The notes: generated from the sequence alone by a model not told the origin. A DNA stretch of 17,879 bases from Planctomycetaceae bacterium (GCA_031256755.1 JAIRPZ010000279.1:1-17879); one strand, 5' to 3'. Positions 1 through 8,051 are shown, counted from the stretch's first letter. Numbers and translations: made by a program.

Positions 1-314
1 GCGACAAAGGGGACAAGAATGTCCTTCTTGGGCAGAAAGATTTCAAGTAATTCATTGACCGGATCGTCCGTGCTTTCATATTCCTGTAAGGGTAACTGAT
101 ACCCCCACGTCATTTGCGGGAAATTAGTAAGTCCTATGAGATGCGGTTTCTGCTGCTGCCACAGATAATTAGGATTGATTCCTAACACTTCGGAAATGAC
201 ATCGGCGTTAAACGGGTGGAGGGAACCGATCAAAAACGCCCCGCGGGAAAACGTATGCGCCCCCGGTGAGGATTCCGCTTGCTCACAGAATTCTTCCCAT
301 GCTTTATCATCCAT
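1..314 (-). CDS. DUF4279-like protein, candidate immunity protein (partial)
   Basis: The gene starts with ATG at 314 and stays open to the window edge, so about 104 residues are visible and the C-terminus is missing. The start overlaps the stop codon of the upstream LamG/toxin gene by 8 bases, which suggests translational coupling. An AGGAG Shine-Dalgarno lies at 328-324, 9 bases before the ATG, and such sites are rare in this window. After an acidic N-terminus, the protein reads FLIGSLHPFNADVISEVLGI, then a W-x-Y strand (MTWGYQL), then DPVNELLEIFLPKKDIL. A beta strand, an 'x-x-I-x-x-x-LGI-x-P' helix and a late 'L-L-x-x-x-x-P' segment are the general pattern of DUF4279, a family often found beside polymorphic toxins. 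I infer an immunity role from position and overlap; the family match is from memory of the pattern. Confidence 0.6.
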   Translation of the reverse strand, partial: MDDKAWEEFCEQAESSPGAHTFSRGAFLIGSLHPFNADVISEVLGINPNYLWQQQKPHLIGLTNFPQMTWGYQLPLQEYESTDDPVNELLEIFLPKKDILVPFV

Positions 315-2214
315 TAATGAAAACTCCTGTTCTTATAGGTGGAATCTTTACCTCTTTATGATGCGGAACAATAATCAGTTCCCTTGTTTTAGAGTTTAGT
401 TTTATATCAAATTCTGAAACATCTCTTCCAACATACTCTTTTTTGAATGCATGTATGTCTTTAATCCCATTCTTTTTAAGAACGGCTTCGGGTATGTCTT
501 TTAGATTGCCGAGAACGACATCACCGGCAGCATCATCAATTTTTTTAACGGCAACATCTTTAATTGTCTCTGTAATTTTTTTCACTTTGCGAGCCGCCGC
601 AATCGAGTCGCCGGCAGCAGGAGCAGCGGACAGGGCGGACATACTTGCCTCTGCATATTTTCCACGCGCAGCATAAATACCGGCGTTGACAAGATCAGGG
701 ATTGCGCCCACTCCGGGAAGAAATCCTGTCCAACTGATTCCCTCCTGCACCCAATCAATCCATTTGCTTACCTGCGATGCTGCGGGTTTTCCGCCGTTTG
801 TCGTGACGGTTTCATGCAGTGTTCCCGAACTTTTTGCGGTACTGGCAAGTATCGGCTCCGAAAGAACGATCACAGAATCGCCGTCTATCTGGCGGTCTTC
901 TACGACATATCCGGCGGTATCCGATGTGGACACAGAGTAGAATAATGTCCATTCCGCCGTTGCCGTATTATAAGAAATGTTAATGTTTGTGACCGTTTTT
1001 ATGATCCCTTTTACCGATAAAGTGAGCAAATCGGAAGCACTCTCTATCACCATTGTTGTCGGCTGTATCTTATCAGTAACCGTGAAATTATCGACAATGG
1101 TTTGCGTATAAGCGATTTGAAAAATCCCTTCACTAAATGAAGCCGTCACGTTAGTTTCCGTACTCCCCCAAAAAGTGTTAAGACCTTCTGTTTTCGAATA
1201 GGGGGCTGTTGCTTTAACCGTGGTTGTCCACTTGACTTGCGCCGCAATCTCATCCGCACTCAACGCCGTATCCCAAATTTCAACGCGATACAGATTGCCG
1301 CCGAATATCCGCAGATCGGTCGGCGTTCCATGCCTGCCGACAAACCAAGAGGAAGTGCTGCCGTTACCGCGCACGTCCAAATTCAGGATGCTGTTCGGCG
1401 GAGTATAGGTTTCCGTATCTCTTACTTCGCCGTTAACATAGAGTTTCCACGTCGTTCCGTCAAACGTACCGGCAACGCTGTACCAAGTGTTTGCCGAGAC
1501 CGCTGTTTCCGCTAAATGGTTTTGATAGGTATCCCAATAGCCGAATTGCAGTTTGCCGTCCCGAATCCGCAGAAAAACCTCCGCTCCGGTGTTGTTCGGG
1601 CAGTCGTGAGCAGCAATATAATGCCAGCCGTTCACCGAATCAACGTTAAACGTTGCCGCAATGGTTAAACTTGTTGCCGAATGTAGCAGGTCAAGTGTAT
1701 TGGAATTAAAATTTTTGGCGGCAAGATAATCGGCGGTTAATGTATAATAATTGCCTGCTGTTGTCACCCGCGAAGTCCCCTCACCGAGAAGATCGTGTGT
1801 ATAAATCGGGGCGGACGTTACTGCCGGTACAGCGGAATTCTGCGGCGTATTTTGCCGGGCAACGGCATTGCTGCCGGTGTTGTCTTCAAGATTATCATTC
1901 CCGGAATTGAAGAGCGATTCGTAATAATCACCGGAGAATTCCTCATCAGGATCATTATTTTGCGGCGCAGCGGTATCGGTGTAAGTGTTGTATTCCATGT
2001 ACGAATTGCAGGGATTGTACGGCGGTTCGTAATAATCGCAGGAATCATCAAGCGGCGAGGCAGAAAGAAAATCCCGTTCTTCGAGAACTTCGATCCGGCA
2101 AATGTGGAGCGCATTCGTGCGGTAAGAGTTCTCTTCTTGCTTTTGATCGCGATAAGCCAAATAGAGCAGGACACCGGAACAGAAAACAATAACAGCAAGG
2201 AGAAAACAGAACAT
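307..2214 (-). CDS. Membrane-anchored LamG protein with LEPR-like motif and polymorphic-toxin C-terminus
   Basis: This is a 635-residue modular protein. Residues 2-21 form one hydrophobic segment (signal or anchor). Residues 40-54 read RIEVLEERDFLSASP, close to the LEPR-XLL motif of planctomycete extracellular proteins. Residues 60-123 are acidic, Asn/Tyr-rich and contain two related copies of a block beginning DYYE, 36 residues apart. Residues about 150-328 form a LamG/concanavalin-like lectin domain (for example TWKLYVNGEV, LYRVEIWDTALSADEI). A beta-rich stretch follows to about 470. Residues 488-545 (TGFLPGVGAIPDLVNAGIYA and an Ala-rich helix) look like the pre-toxin linker of polymorphic toxins. 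The last about 70 residues hold GIKDIHAFK, FDIKLN and a terminal IRTGVFING, which loosely resembles toxin type 33. No SD is seen before the ATG at 2214. Domain order is visible; toxicity is inferred. Confidence 0.75.
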   Translation of the reverse strand: MFCFLLAVIVFCSGVLLYLAYRDQKQEENSYRTNALHICRIEVLEERDFLSASPLDDSCDYYEPPYNPCNSYMEYNTYTDTAAPQNNDPDEEFSGDYYESLFNSGNDNLEDNTGSNAVARQNTPQNSAVPAVTSAPIYTHDLLGEGTSRVTTAGNYYTLTADYLAAKNFNSNTLDLLHSATSLTIAATFNVDSVNGWHYIAAHDCPNNTGAEVFLRIRDGKLQFGYWDTYQNHLAETAVSANTWYSVAGTFDGTTWKLYVNGEVRDTETYTPPNSILNLDVRGNGSTSSWFVGRHGTPTDLRIFGGNLYRVEIWDTALSADEIAAQVKWTTTVKATAPYSKTEGLNTFWGSTETNVTASFSEGIFQIAYTQTIVDNFTVTDKIQPTTMVIESASDLLTLSVKGIIKTVTNINISYNTATAEWTLFYSVSTSDTAGYVVEDRQIDGDSVIVLSEPILASTAKSSGTLHETVTTNGGKPAASQVSKWIDWVQEGISWTGFLPGVGAIPDLVNAGIYAARGKYAEASMSALSAAPAAGDSIAAARKVKKITETIKDVAVKKIDDAAGDVVLGNLKDIPEAVLKKNGIKDIHAFKKEYVGRDVSEFDIKLNSKTRELIIVPHHKEVKIPPIRTGVFING

Positions 2215-2263
2215 TGCCGGGGAAGAAAGTTACCGAAAATACTGAAAAGGTTAATTTTTCCGA

Positions 2264-2291
2264 ATTTTAACATTTTGCGGAAAATCCGCAA
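2264..2291 (-). promoter_or_regulatory. Possible promoter of the LamG/toxin gene, overlapping a small hairpin
   Basis: On the minus strand TTGCGG (2291-2286), a 16-base spacer and TAAAAT (2269-2264) lie about 50 bases before the ATG at 2214. The -35 is poor and the -10 is good. The same bases contain a perfect 7-bp inverted repeat, TTGCGGA/TCCGCAA (2275-2281 and 2285-2291). It lacks a T-run, so it is a weak terminator for ptsI and could be an operator. Confidence 0.3.
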
Positions 2292-2363
2292 GAGGGGGAA
2301 CAAAATCCGGCAGGGTCATCTTATTCCGCTTTTTTGTTTCATTTATCCCTTTCCGGCGTTTTC

Positions 2364-4118
2364 TTACAAATCAGGATCGAAAAGCGAAGGTGCGGCTTTG
2401 CGAAGCGCATTTTTAACGTAATCCTGAATGTCTTTGGCACTGCTCATCTGCCGCACAGTGCAGGCAATGCTTTTACAGTCGGCAATCGACATCTGCCGGA
2501 TAATCCGTTTTAACCGGGCAATGTTGTTCGGCGCACAACTAATCGTACGCAAACCCAAACCCATTAGTGTTACGATATTAAAGAGATTCGATCCGACCTG
2601 ACCGCAAAGCGATACCGGTAGCGAATGAAGATTTCCGACCGCAACCGTGCGGCGAATCAGCCGCAGCACCGCAGGATCGTCCGGCTGAAACAGATGATTC
2701 ACATTACTGTTTCCCCGATCCACGGCAAGCGTGTACTGCGTTAAATCATTAGTGCCGATACTGAAAAAATCAGCATCCTCCGCAAATTTATCAAGCATCA
2801 CCACTGCCGACGGGACTTCGACCATCATTCCTATCGGTAAATTTTTGTTAAAGGGAATCCCTTGTTCCGAGAGTTCGTCCATCACTTCAAGCATGGCTGT
2901 CCGCCGGGCTTGCCGGAATTCTTTGACAGTCGAAATCAGCGGAAACATCACCCGAATATCGCCAAATGCACTGGCACGGAGAATCGCCCGGAGTTGACAC
3001 CGGAACATCGTCCAGCGTTTCAGTGCAAGCCGGACACCGCGCATTCCCAATGCCGGATTGCGTTCCGGCGCACCGCAGTACCGGTCAAGCGACTTATCAT
3101 CGCCGAAATCAAACGTGCGGATAATGACCGGTTTGCCCTGCATCACTTCAGCGACATGCCGGTATGCGTCAAAATGTTCATCTTCTGTCGGGTCTTTGTC
3201 CTGAATCAAATAAAGGAATTCGGTACGGAACAGACCGATTCCTTCGGCACCGCGCAGCAAGGCGTTTTCGGCTTCGTAAGGAAATTCGATATTGGCGTAA
3301 ATCGTTATTTTCTCGCCGTCTTTTGTTTCGGCGGGAAGATCGCGGTAGGCATCCAGCGATTCGATCCGGGACACGTCTGCATCCCGAATCCGCCGGTATT
3401 TTGCGACTGTTTCCGTATCGGGGCGGATAATGACGCAGCCGCTGTTGGCATCCACGATCAGGTTATCACCGCCGTCCACCGCAGTCAGGAATTCGCCGGT
3501 TCCGACAATGCAGGGGATTTCCAATGCGGCAGCAAGAATAGCCGTATGCCCTCCCGCTCCGCCCTGTTCGGTAACGATAGCCAGAATGAACCGCTTATCA
3601 AGATTGGCGGCTTCGCTCGGCGTAAGATTCGGCGACAAAAGGATGACCGGCGAACTTAACAATCCGAGCGTTTCTTTCCGCACACCGAGCAGATGCCGCA
3701 GCAGGCGTTTTTCAATGTCGCGTAAATCGTTGACTTTTTCGGCAATATAACTGTTTTCGATTTTCCGAAACGTTTCCATGTGTTTCCGCATGACGATGGT
3801 CACGGCGTGTTCTGCGGAAAAGAATTGATGCCGGATGAGGGCTTCCATTTCGCCGTGAATGGCGGGTTCCATCAGGATTTGAAACTGGGCTTCGAAAATG
3901 TCGGCGAAGGTTTGTCCGAGTGCGTTCCGGGTGGATTCCCGATTAACGATAATTTCTTCTTTGGCGAATTGGAGTGCGGTATGAAACCGCTGGATTTCGG
4001 CTTCGTGAGCGTCTGCGTCAATGGTTTGTTCGGGAATACGGAATCCTTCTGCGGCTTGGACGAATGCTTTTCCGATGGCAATGCCCGGCGAAACAGGAAT
4101 TCCGAAAATCGTTCTCAT
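2364..4118 (-). CDS. ptsI: Phosphoenolpyruvate-protein phosphotransferase (PTS enzyme I)
   Basis: Enzyme I takes the phosphate from phosphoenolpyruvate onto a histidine and passes it to HPr in the cytoplasm, the first step of the sugar phosphotransferase system. The 584 residues match the usual length of about 575. Order: N-terminal HPr-binding region (about 1-145), swivelling domain with phospho-His191 in EQGGAGGHTAILA, then the PEP-binding barrel with GLFRTEFLY (292-303), RTFDFGDDK (334-342), the signature FFSIGTNDLTQYTLAVDRGN (451-470) and the catalytic Cys505 in SLCGQVGS. The family usually has Thr-Ser just before the active His; here both are Gly, which is unusual. No HPr or enzyme II gene is adjacent, so its partner is elsewhere. 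The start is the ATG at 4118, 65 bases after a good promoter. It has no clear SD. Confidence 0.95.
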   Translation of the reverse strand: MRTIFGIPVSPGIAIGKAFVQAAEGFRIPEQTIDADAHEAEIQRFHTALQFAKEEIIVNRESTRNALGQTFADIFEAQFQILMEPAIHGEMEALIRHQFFSAEHAVTIVMRKHMETFRKIENSYIAEKVNDLRDIEKRLLRHLLGVRKETLGLLSSPVILLSPNLTPSEAANLDKRFILAIVTEQGGAGGHTAILAAALEIPCIVGTGEFLTAVDGGDNLIVDANSGCVIIRPDTETVAKYRRIRDADVSRIESLDAYRDLPAETKDGEKITIYANIEFPYEAENALLRGAEGIGLFRTEFLYLIQDKDPTEDEHFDAYRHVAEVMQGKPVIIRTFDFGDDKSLDRYCGAPERNPALGMRGVRLALKRWTMFRCQLRAILRASAFGDIRVMFPLISTVKEFRQARRTAMLEVMDELSEQGIPFNKNLPIGMMVEVPSAVVMLDKFAEDADFFSIGTNDLTQYTLAVDRGNSNVNHLFQPDDPAVLRLIRRTVAVGNLHSLPVSLCGQVGSNLFNIVTLMGLGLRTISCAPNNIARLKRIIRQMSIADCKSIACTVRQMSSAKDIQDYVKNALRKAAPSLFDPDL

Positions 4119-4190
4119 GACAAGTTATTGGGAACCGCAAGCAGGTACGGCGAAGCACACGCGTTGCCTGCCGGTGAGATTTATCCGCTT

Positions 4191-4218
4191 ATTCTACGCC
4201 GCCCGCAGGAAAAGTCAA
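4191..4218 (-). promoter_or_regulatory. Sigma70-type promoter of ptsI
   Basis: On the minus strand TTGACT (4218-4213), a 16-base spacer and TAGAAT (4196-4191) each match the consensus at 5 of 6 positions. Transcription would start near 4184, giving a leader of about 66 bases. The first three bases of the -35 box are also the last three of the upstream terminator stem. Confidence 0.7.
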
Positions 4219-4245
4219 CCGGCAAAACGCACCGATTGCCGGTTG
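4216..4245 (-). terminator. Terminator hairpin after the LolC/E-like gene
   Basis: A perfect 10-bp stem (CAACCGGCAA / TTGCCGGTTG, 4216-4225 and 4236-4245) with a 10-base loop begins 9 bases after the stop codon of the permease gene. On the minus strand it is followed by ACTTTTCC, a short and interrupted T-run, so termination may be incomplete. Confidence 0.6.
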
Positions 4246-4254
4246 GGAAATGGG

Positions 4255-5808
4255 CTAACTCCGCAGCGATTCGACCGGCTGCACCCGCGCCGCACGGAGT
4301 GCCGGCAGCACTCCGGCAGTCACCGCAATGACCACCGCACCAATCATAATGCCGATCACCGTCGGAACATGGACAGCCGTCGGAATTTCATAAAAAGAAT
4401 AAATCTCCGGACTGAAAACTTCGCTCCCTAATATAACCGATAATACGTGTGCAATTTCCCGGACATATTTAATGATCAGCAGCCCCAATCCAAGTCCAAG
4501 AGAAGAACCGACAATGCCGAGCAGCAAACTGTAATAAAGAAAAATCTGCATAATACCGCCGCTGCCCGCTCCCAACGCTTTCAGAATACCGATGTCTTTT
4601 TGCTTTTCCGTAACAATCATATAAAATATCGCCAAAATACCGAATCCCGCCACGGCAAGAATCAAAAACAAAATGACGTTCAGCATCGCCAATTCATTAA
4701 ACACAGCACTTAACAACATGGCTTGTTCGTCTCGCCACGTTTTAATGGAAAACAATTGAGGCGGAAAAACCCGCCGCAGCCGGTCCCGAACCTCGTTCAG
4801 GTTGGCACCGGGTTTGACCTTAATCAGAATTTGCGTAAGAGTATATTTACCGGTGTCCGCATCGACCATGCCCCGCAAACGCTGCAAACGTTCAATGGGA
4901 ACAAAAACAAGTTTGCGGTCATATTCCACCATTTTACTTTCGTAGAGATCAACAACGGTAAAACTGTCATTTTTGATTTGCGTCCGTAAATCAGAAGTCG
5001 GAAACGTCAGCATCACATCATCTCCCGGCAGGAGAAGGAGATCATCCACAACAATTTCTTTGCCGGTTTCTTTGTCGAATTGTTTCTCACGCTGAAAAAG
5101 CGAAATCCCGATTCCGATCACGATGCCGTTATGCTGATGCTTTGCCGGATCGAAAATGTTCGGTTCCTGCTGCGGCAGCGACTGAAACGGGTCTTCCGGT
5201 AAACCGTTTTGCGGCGGCGCATCGGACTGGGCTGCCTCAAACATTTCGCGGCGGCGTTTTTCCTGCTCTGCACGGGATTGCCGGTATTTCCAGCCGGCAT
5301 AACTCATTGCAAAACGGTGCGGTGCATCCTCTTTCCGTCCGCTGCCGATAACATCGTAACCGCCTTGACGGAGATCGAAACTCAATGCTTTCCGGTTTTC
5401 CGGGTGCTGTAAGTATTTGGCAATTTCGCTGACTTTGCACTGTGTTTTCGGGTCTATGCCGAAAATGTCGACCGGCATACAAACCGGATCGCCGGTTCCG
5501 TTGGCGCGGTAGGTGATCATTCCCATTGTATAGACAACCGGCGTTAATTCTTCGATAAGACCGCCGGCGGCTTCCAAAATGAGTTCACGGTGCCATTCGT
5601 AATCAGGAAATCCTTTGTTGAGATCGTGCGATTGAAAGGTAATATCGGCAAGAATTCCGTGAATACGGTTTTCCATTTCGGTAGCAAAACCGAGCATGAC
5701 GGCATTGGTAACGATCATAATTGTCACGCCGAGCATGACACTGACGATGGAAATCAGTGCAATATACCGTGTGAGCAGATACCGCCAGCAGAGGAGAAAC
5801 TTGTACAT
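4255..5808 (-). CDS. LolC/LolE-like ABC transporter permease
   Basis: This inner-membrane permease of the FtsX/MacB superfamily most likely forms part of a Lol-type complex that releases lipoproteins from the inner membrane. The 517 residues begin MYKFLLCWRYLLTRYIALIS, then a membrane helix at about 15-38, a large periplasmic domain, and three C-terminal helices (about 375-397, 420-446, 482-500). The cytoplasmic loop EKQKDIGILKALGA (401-414) and the end AARVQPVESLR are typical of LolC/E. Residues about 175-230 are a charged, Gln/Pro-rich insertion that is longer than in proteobacterial LolC. An in-frame ATG at 5862 would add 18 residues without membrane character. I chose 5808 because the protein then starts in the usual way, before TM1. 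No LolD ATPase gene is adjacent. A weak TTGCGT-17-TATGCT promoter would make the transcript almost leaderless. Confidence 0.85.
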   Translation of the reverse strand: MYKFLLCWRYLLTRYIALISIVSVMLGVTIMIVTNAVMLGFATEMENRIHGILADITFQSHDLNKGFPDYEWHRELILEAAGGLIEELTPVVYTMGMITYRANGTGDPVCMPVDIFGIDPKTQCKVSEIAKYLQHPENRKALSFDLRQGGYDVIGSGRKEDAPHRFAMSYAGWKYRQSRAEQEKRRREMFEAAQSDAPPQNGLPEDPFQSLPQQEPNIFDPAKHQHNGIVIGIGISLFQREKQFDKETGKEIVVDDLLLLPGDDVMLTFPTSDLRTQIKNDSFTVVDLYESKMVEYDRKLVFVPIERLQRLRGMVDADTGKYTLTQILIKVKPGANLNEVRDRLRRVFPPQLFSIKTWRDEQAMLLSAVFNELAMLNVILFLILAVAGFGILAIFYMIVTEKQKDIGILKALGAGSGGIMQIFLYYSLLLGIVGSSLGLGLGLLIIKYVREIAHVLSVILGSEVFSPEIYSFYEIPTAVHVPTVIGIMIGAVVIAVTAGVLPALRAARVQPVESLRS

Positions 5809-5871
5809 TAGAGGAGCATAATGAAATCCGCAGGGAGACGCAAGACGAAAAACGCCGGACATGTCCCCCCT

Positions 5872-6792
5872 TTAACCGAAAATCCGGCGGCTTTGCTGAA
5901 CGTCTTCATTCATCTGCCGGATCAAATCTTCAGCAGAATCAAAACGCACCATTTCCCGAAGAAATGCCAGAAAATCAACATCCATCACCTTACCGTAAAG
6001 ATCGCCGCTGAAATCATGAACGAAAACTTCTATTTTGACCGTTTCAACCCCGAATGTCGGATTACTGCCGATATGGAGTGTGGCACCGAAACATCTGCCG
6101 TCAAAACGGGCAGCCGCTGCATAAATTCCCGGTTTCGGCAGAATTGTTTTCACGTCCGCTAAATTCGCCGTTGGAAATCCAAGCGTCCGTCCGCGCTGTT
6201 CTCCATGAATCACGGTTCCTGTAATCCGGTACGGCTGCGGCATCCATTCGCAGAGACGTTCAATCTGACCGGCTTGGATCATTTGACGGATACCCGTACT
6301 GGAAACTCGCTCGCTCCCCATTTGCAGCGGTTCGACAATATCAATGTCAATGCCCGCCCGTTTTCCGTAAACCTTGATAACCTCCGGGGTTCCGGTGCGG
6401 TCTTTGCCGAAAGAAAAATTTTGCCCTTCAACGACCATAACCGCACGAAACCGGTTTTGAATCGTTTCTTCAAAAAATGTATCGGCACTTTGCCGCAGCA
6501 ATTCCGGTGAAGCCGTCAAGACCGCAACCGCATCAATGTTCATACGGCGTATCAGTTCGAGTTTCCGGTCAAGCGTGCAGATCGGTTTTATATCCGTACC
6601 GGGATTCAGTACAGCAGCAGGCAGCGGGTCAAAGGTTACTAATACCGCCGGCACTTGCAGCCGCCTCGCATGACTTTTAAGACGCTGAACGATCAGGGAA
6701 TGACCAAAATGCATGCCGTCAAATTTGCCGATGCTGACCGCACCGCCCCGCAGTTCGTCAGGAAAGTTTACCGCACTATGAATGATTTTCAT
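5872..6792 (-). CDS. ribF: Bifunctional riboflavin kinase / FAD synthetase
   Basis: This cytoplasmic enzyme phosphorylates riboflavin to FMN and adenylates FMN to FAD. The 306 residues are the normal length. The N-terminal nucleotidyltransferase half has GKFDGMHFGHS (22-32, the GxFDGxHxGH nucleotide-binding motif), FDPLP (54-58) and VSSTGIR (163-169). The C-terminal kinase half has GTVIHGEQRGRTLGFPTANL (192-211), GSNPTFG (242-248) and the catalytic Glu255 in IEVFVHDF. All key motifs are present. It lies 59 bases after hemE and 63 bases before the permease gene, on the same strand, so the three could share a transcript. No SD or FMN riboswitch-like structure is seen in the short upstream gap. 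Confidence 0.95.
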   Translation of the reverse strand: MKIIHSAVNFPDELRGGAVSIGKFDGMHFGHSLIVQRLKSHARRLQVPAVLVTFDPLPAAVLNPGTDIKPICTLDRKLELIRRMNIDAVAVLTASPELLRQSADTFFEETIQNRFRAVMVVEGQNFSFGKDRTGTPEVIKVYGKRAGIDIDIVEPLQMGSERVSSTGIRQMIQAGQIERLCEWMPQPYRITGTVIHGEQRGRTLGFPTANLADVKTILPKPGIYAAAARFDGRCFGATLHIGSNPTFGVETVKIEVFVHDFSGDLYGKVMDVDFLAFLREMVRFDSAEDLIRQMNEDVQQSRRIFG

Positions 6793-6851
6793 TTCAGAAT
6801 GATCGCTGTTTTTGTCATCAATGAGTTTCTTTTCGGAACTGATACCGGCTG

Positions 6852-7898
6852 TTATGATGACCGCATCTGTCCGAGTTCGTGAACAATATCCACAAGGGCT
6901 ATCGCATTTTCAACCGGTGTTTGCGGCATGATACCGTGTCCCAAATTGAAGATAAAGCCCGGCAGACATTCCGCCTGACGAAGAATGCGCTGTGCATGCC
7001 GCCGGATCGTTGCCCGATCAGTCAGCAATACCGCCGGATCAAGATTGCCCTGTATCGCTTTGTTCCTGCCGATCATATCCCATGCTTTGTCGATTGTCAT
7101 ACGCCAGTCCGCACTGATCACATTTCCTCCCGCCTCGCTTGCAGCCGGCAGCAGCATCGGATTGCCCGGTGCAAAATGAATGATCGGCGTACCGGCAACG
7201 ATCAGATCGATGAGCATTTTTGTATAAGGAAACACGTATTGCCGGTAATCTTCGACAGAAACGCAGCCGACCCAACTGTCGAAAATCTGGACAATTTGTA
7301 CACCGGCATGGATTTGACCGTTCAGATACCTCGCTGCCGAAACGGCAAGCCCTTTCATTAACTTGTCCCACTCCTGCGGATACAGATACATAAACGCTTT
7401 CACTTGCTGAAAATTCCGTCCGCTGTTTCCTTCGATGGCGTAGGAAGCAAGAGTGAACGGCGCACCGGTAAAACCGATGAGCGGTATGTTCGAAGCAAGT
7501 CCTTCTCTGGTATACCGGACGGCATCCATCACGAATTGCAGCGGTTCGATGTCTTTCAGTTCCCGCAGCCGGTTGACATCGCGGGGACTCTTTACCGGAT
7601 TTTTGATTTTCGGACCGCCGTCAGGAGTAAATTCAAGTTCCAGCCCCATCGGTTCGAGGAGGAGCAGGATGTCGGAAAAAAGGATAGCCGCATCAACACC
7701 GAGCCGGTCAACGGCGGTGAGCATCACTTCGGCGGACAGTTCCGGTGTTTTGCAGAGGTCAAGAAACGAACATCGTTCCCGGACTCGCCGGTATTCCGGC
7801 ATGTACCGTCCTGCCTGCCTCATCAGCCAAATCGGGACAAAGTCCGTTTTTTGACACCGAACCGCCTGCATCATCACGCTCTTCATTGTACTGTTCAT
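6852..7898 (-). CDS. hemE: Uroporphyrinogen decarboxylase
   Basis: The enzyme removes four carboxyl groups from uroporphyrinogen III to give coproporphyrinogen III in heme synthesis (cytoplasm). The 348 residues match the family length. The N-terminal signature WLMRQAGRYMPEYR (24-37) supplies the substrate-binding arginines. Asp76 in LFSDILL is the catalytic aspartate. GFTGAPFTLASYAIEG (142-157) is the second signature, and His321 in NLGHGIMPQTPVE is the conserved C-terminal histidine. The start could be ATG 7898 or the fifth codon ATG (7886); the gene has no SD. An extended -10 box ends 8 bases before 7898, so translation probably starts on a leaderless or nearly leaderless mRNA. It is divergent from the NfeD-like gene. 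Confidence 0.95.
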   Translation of the reverse strand: MNSTMKSVMMQAVRCQKTDFVPIWLMRQAGRYMPEYRRVRERCSFLDLCKTPELSAEVMLTAVDRLGVDAAILFSDILLLLEPMGLELEFTPDGGPKIKNPVKSPRDVNRLRELKDIEPLQFVMDAVRYTREGLASNIPLIGFTGAPFTLASYAIEGNSGRNFQQVKAFMYLYPQEWDKLMKGLAVSAARYLNGQIHAGVQIVQIFDSWVGCVSVEDYRQYVFPYTKMLIDLIVAGTPIIHFAPGNPMLLPAASEAGGNVISADWRMTIDKAWDMIGRNKAIQGNLDPAVLLTDRATIRRHAQRILRQAECLPGFIFNLGHGIMPQTPVENAIALVDIVHELGQMRSS

Positions 7899-7906
7899 AA
7901 AGACCG

Positions 7907-7915
7907 ATTATAACA
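7907..7915 (-). promoter_or_regulatory. Extended -10 promoter of hemE
   Basis: The minus strand reads TGTTATAAT (7915-7907), a full extended -10 element with a perfect TATAAT. No convincing -35 box lies 16-18 bases upstream, as is usual for this class. The predicted start of transcription (about 7900) is 2-3 bases from the hemE ATG. Confidence 0.6.
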
Positions 7916-8024
7916 CAGACCGCCGCATTCGTGTATTTTCCCGCTTCACTTACATTCCGGCTTGACGGAAATGCAGTGGTTTCGCTGTCTGTTAAAAATG
8001 TGTATCCATTCTCCATTTCTTCCT

Positions 8025-8045
8025 GTCTGTCCGGCAGTGACAGAC
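8025..8045. promoter_or_regulatory. Inverted repeat in the hemE/nfeD divergent region
   Basis: GTCTGTC and GACAGAC form a perfect 7-bp inverted repeat separated by 7 bases. It covers the -35 area of the plus-strand extended -10 promoter, so it could bind a dimeric regulator. It has no T-run and does not look like a terminator. Confidence 0.3.
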
Positions 8046-8051
8046 CGCCTG

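Noticed and set aside
1795..3659. Long plus-strand open frames (208 and 265 residues) opposite the LamG gene and ptsI
   Set aside because: They are antisense to genes with clear domains, have odd composition and no start signals.
6793..6851. FMN riboswitch before ribF
   Set aside because: The gap is only 59 bases and shows none of the conserved RFN-element helices.
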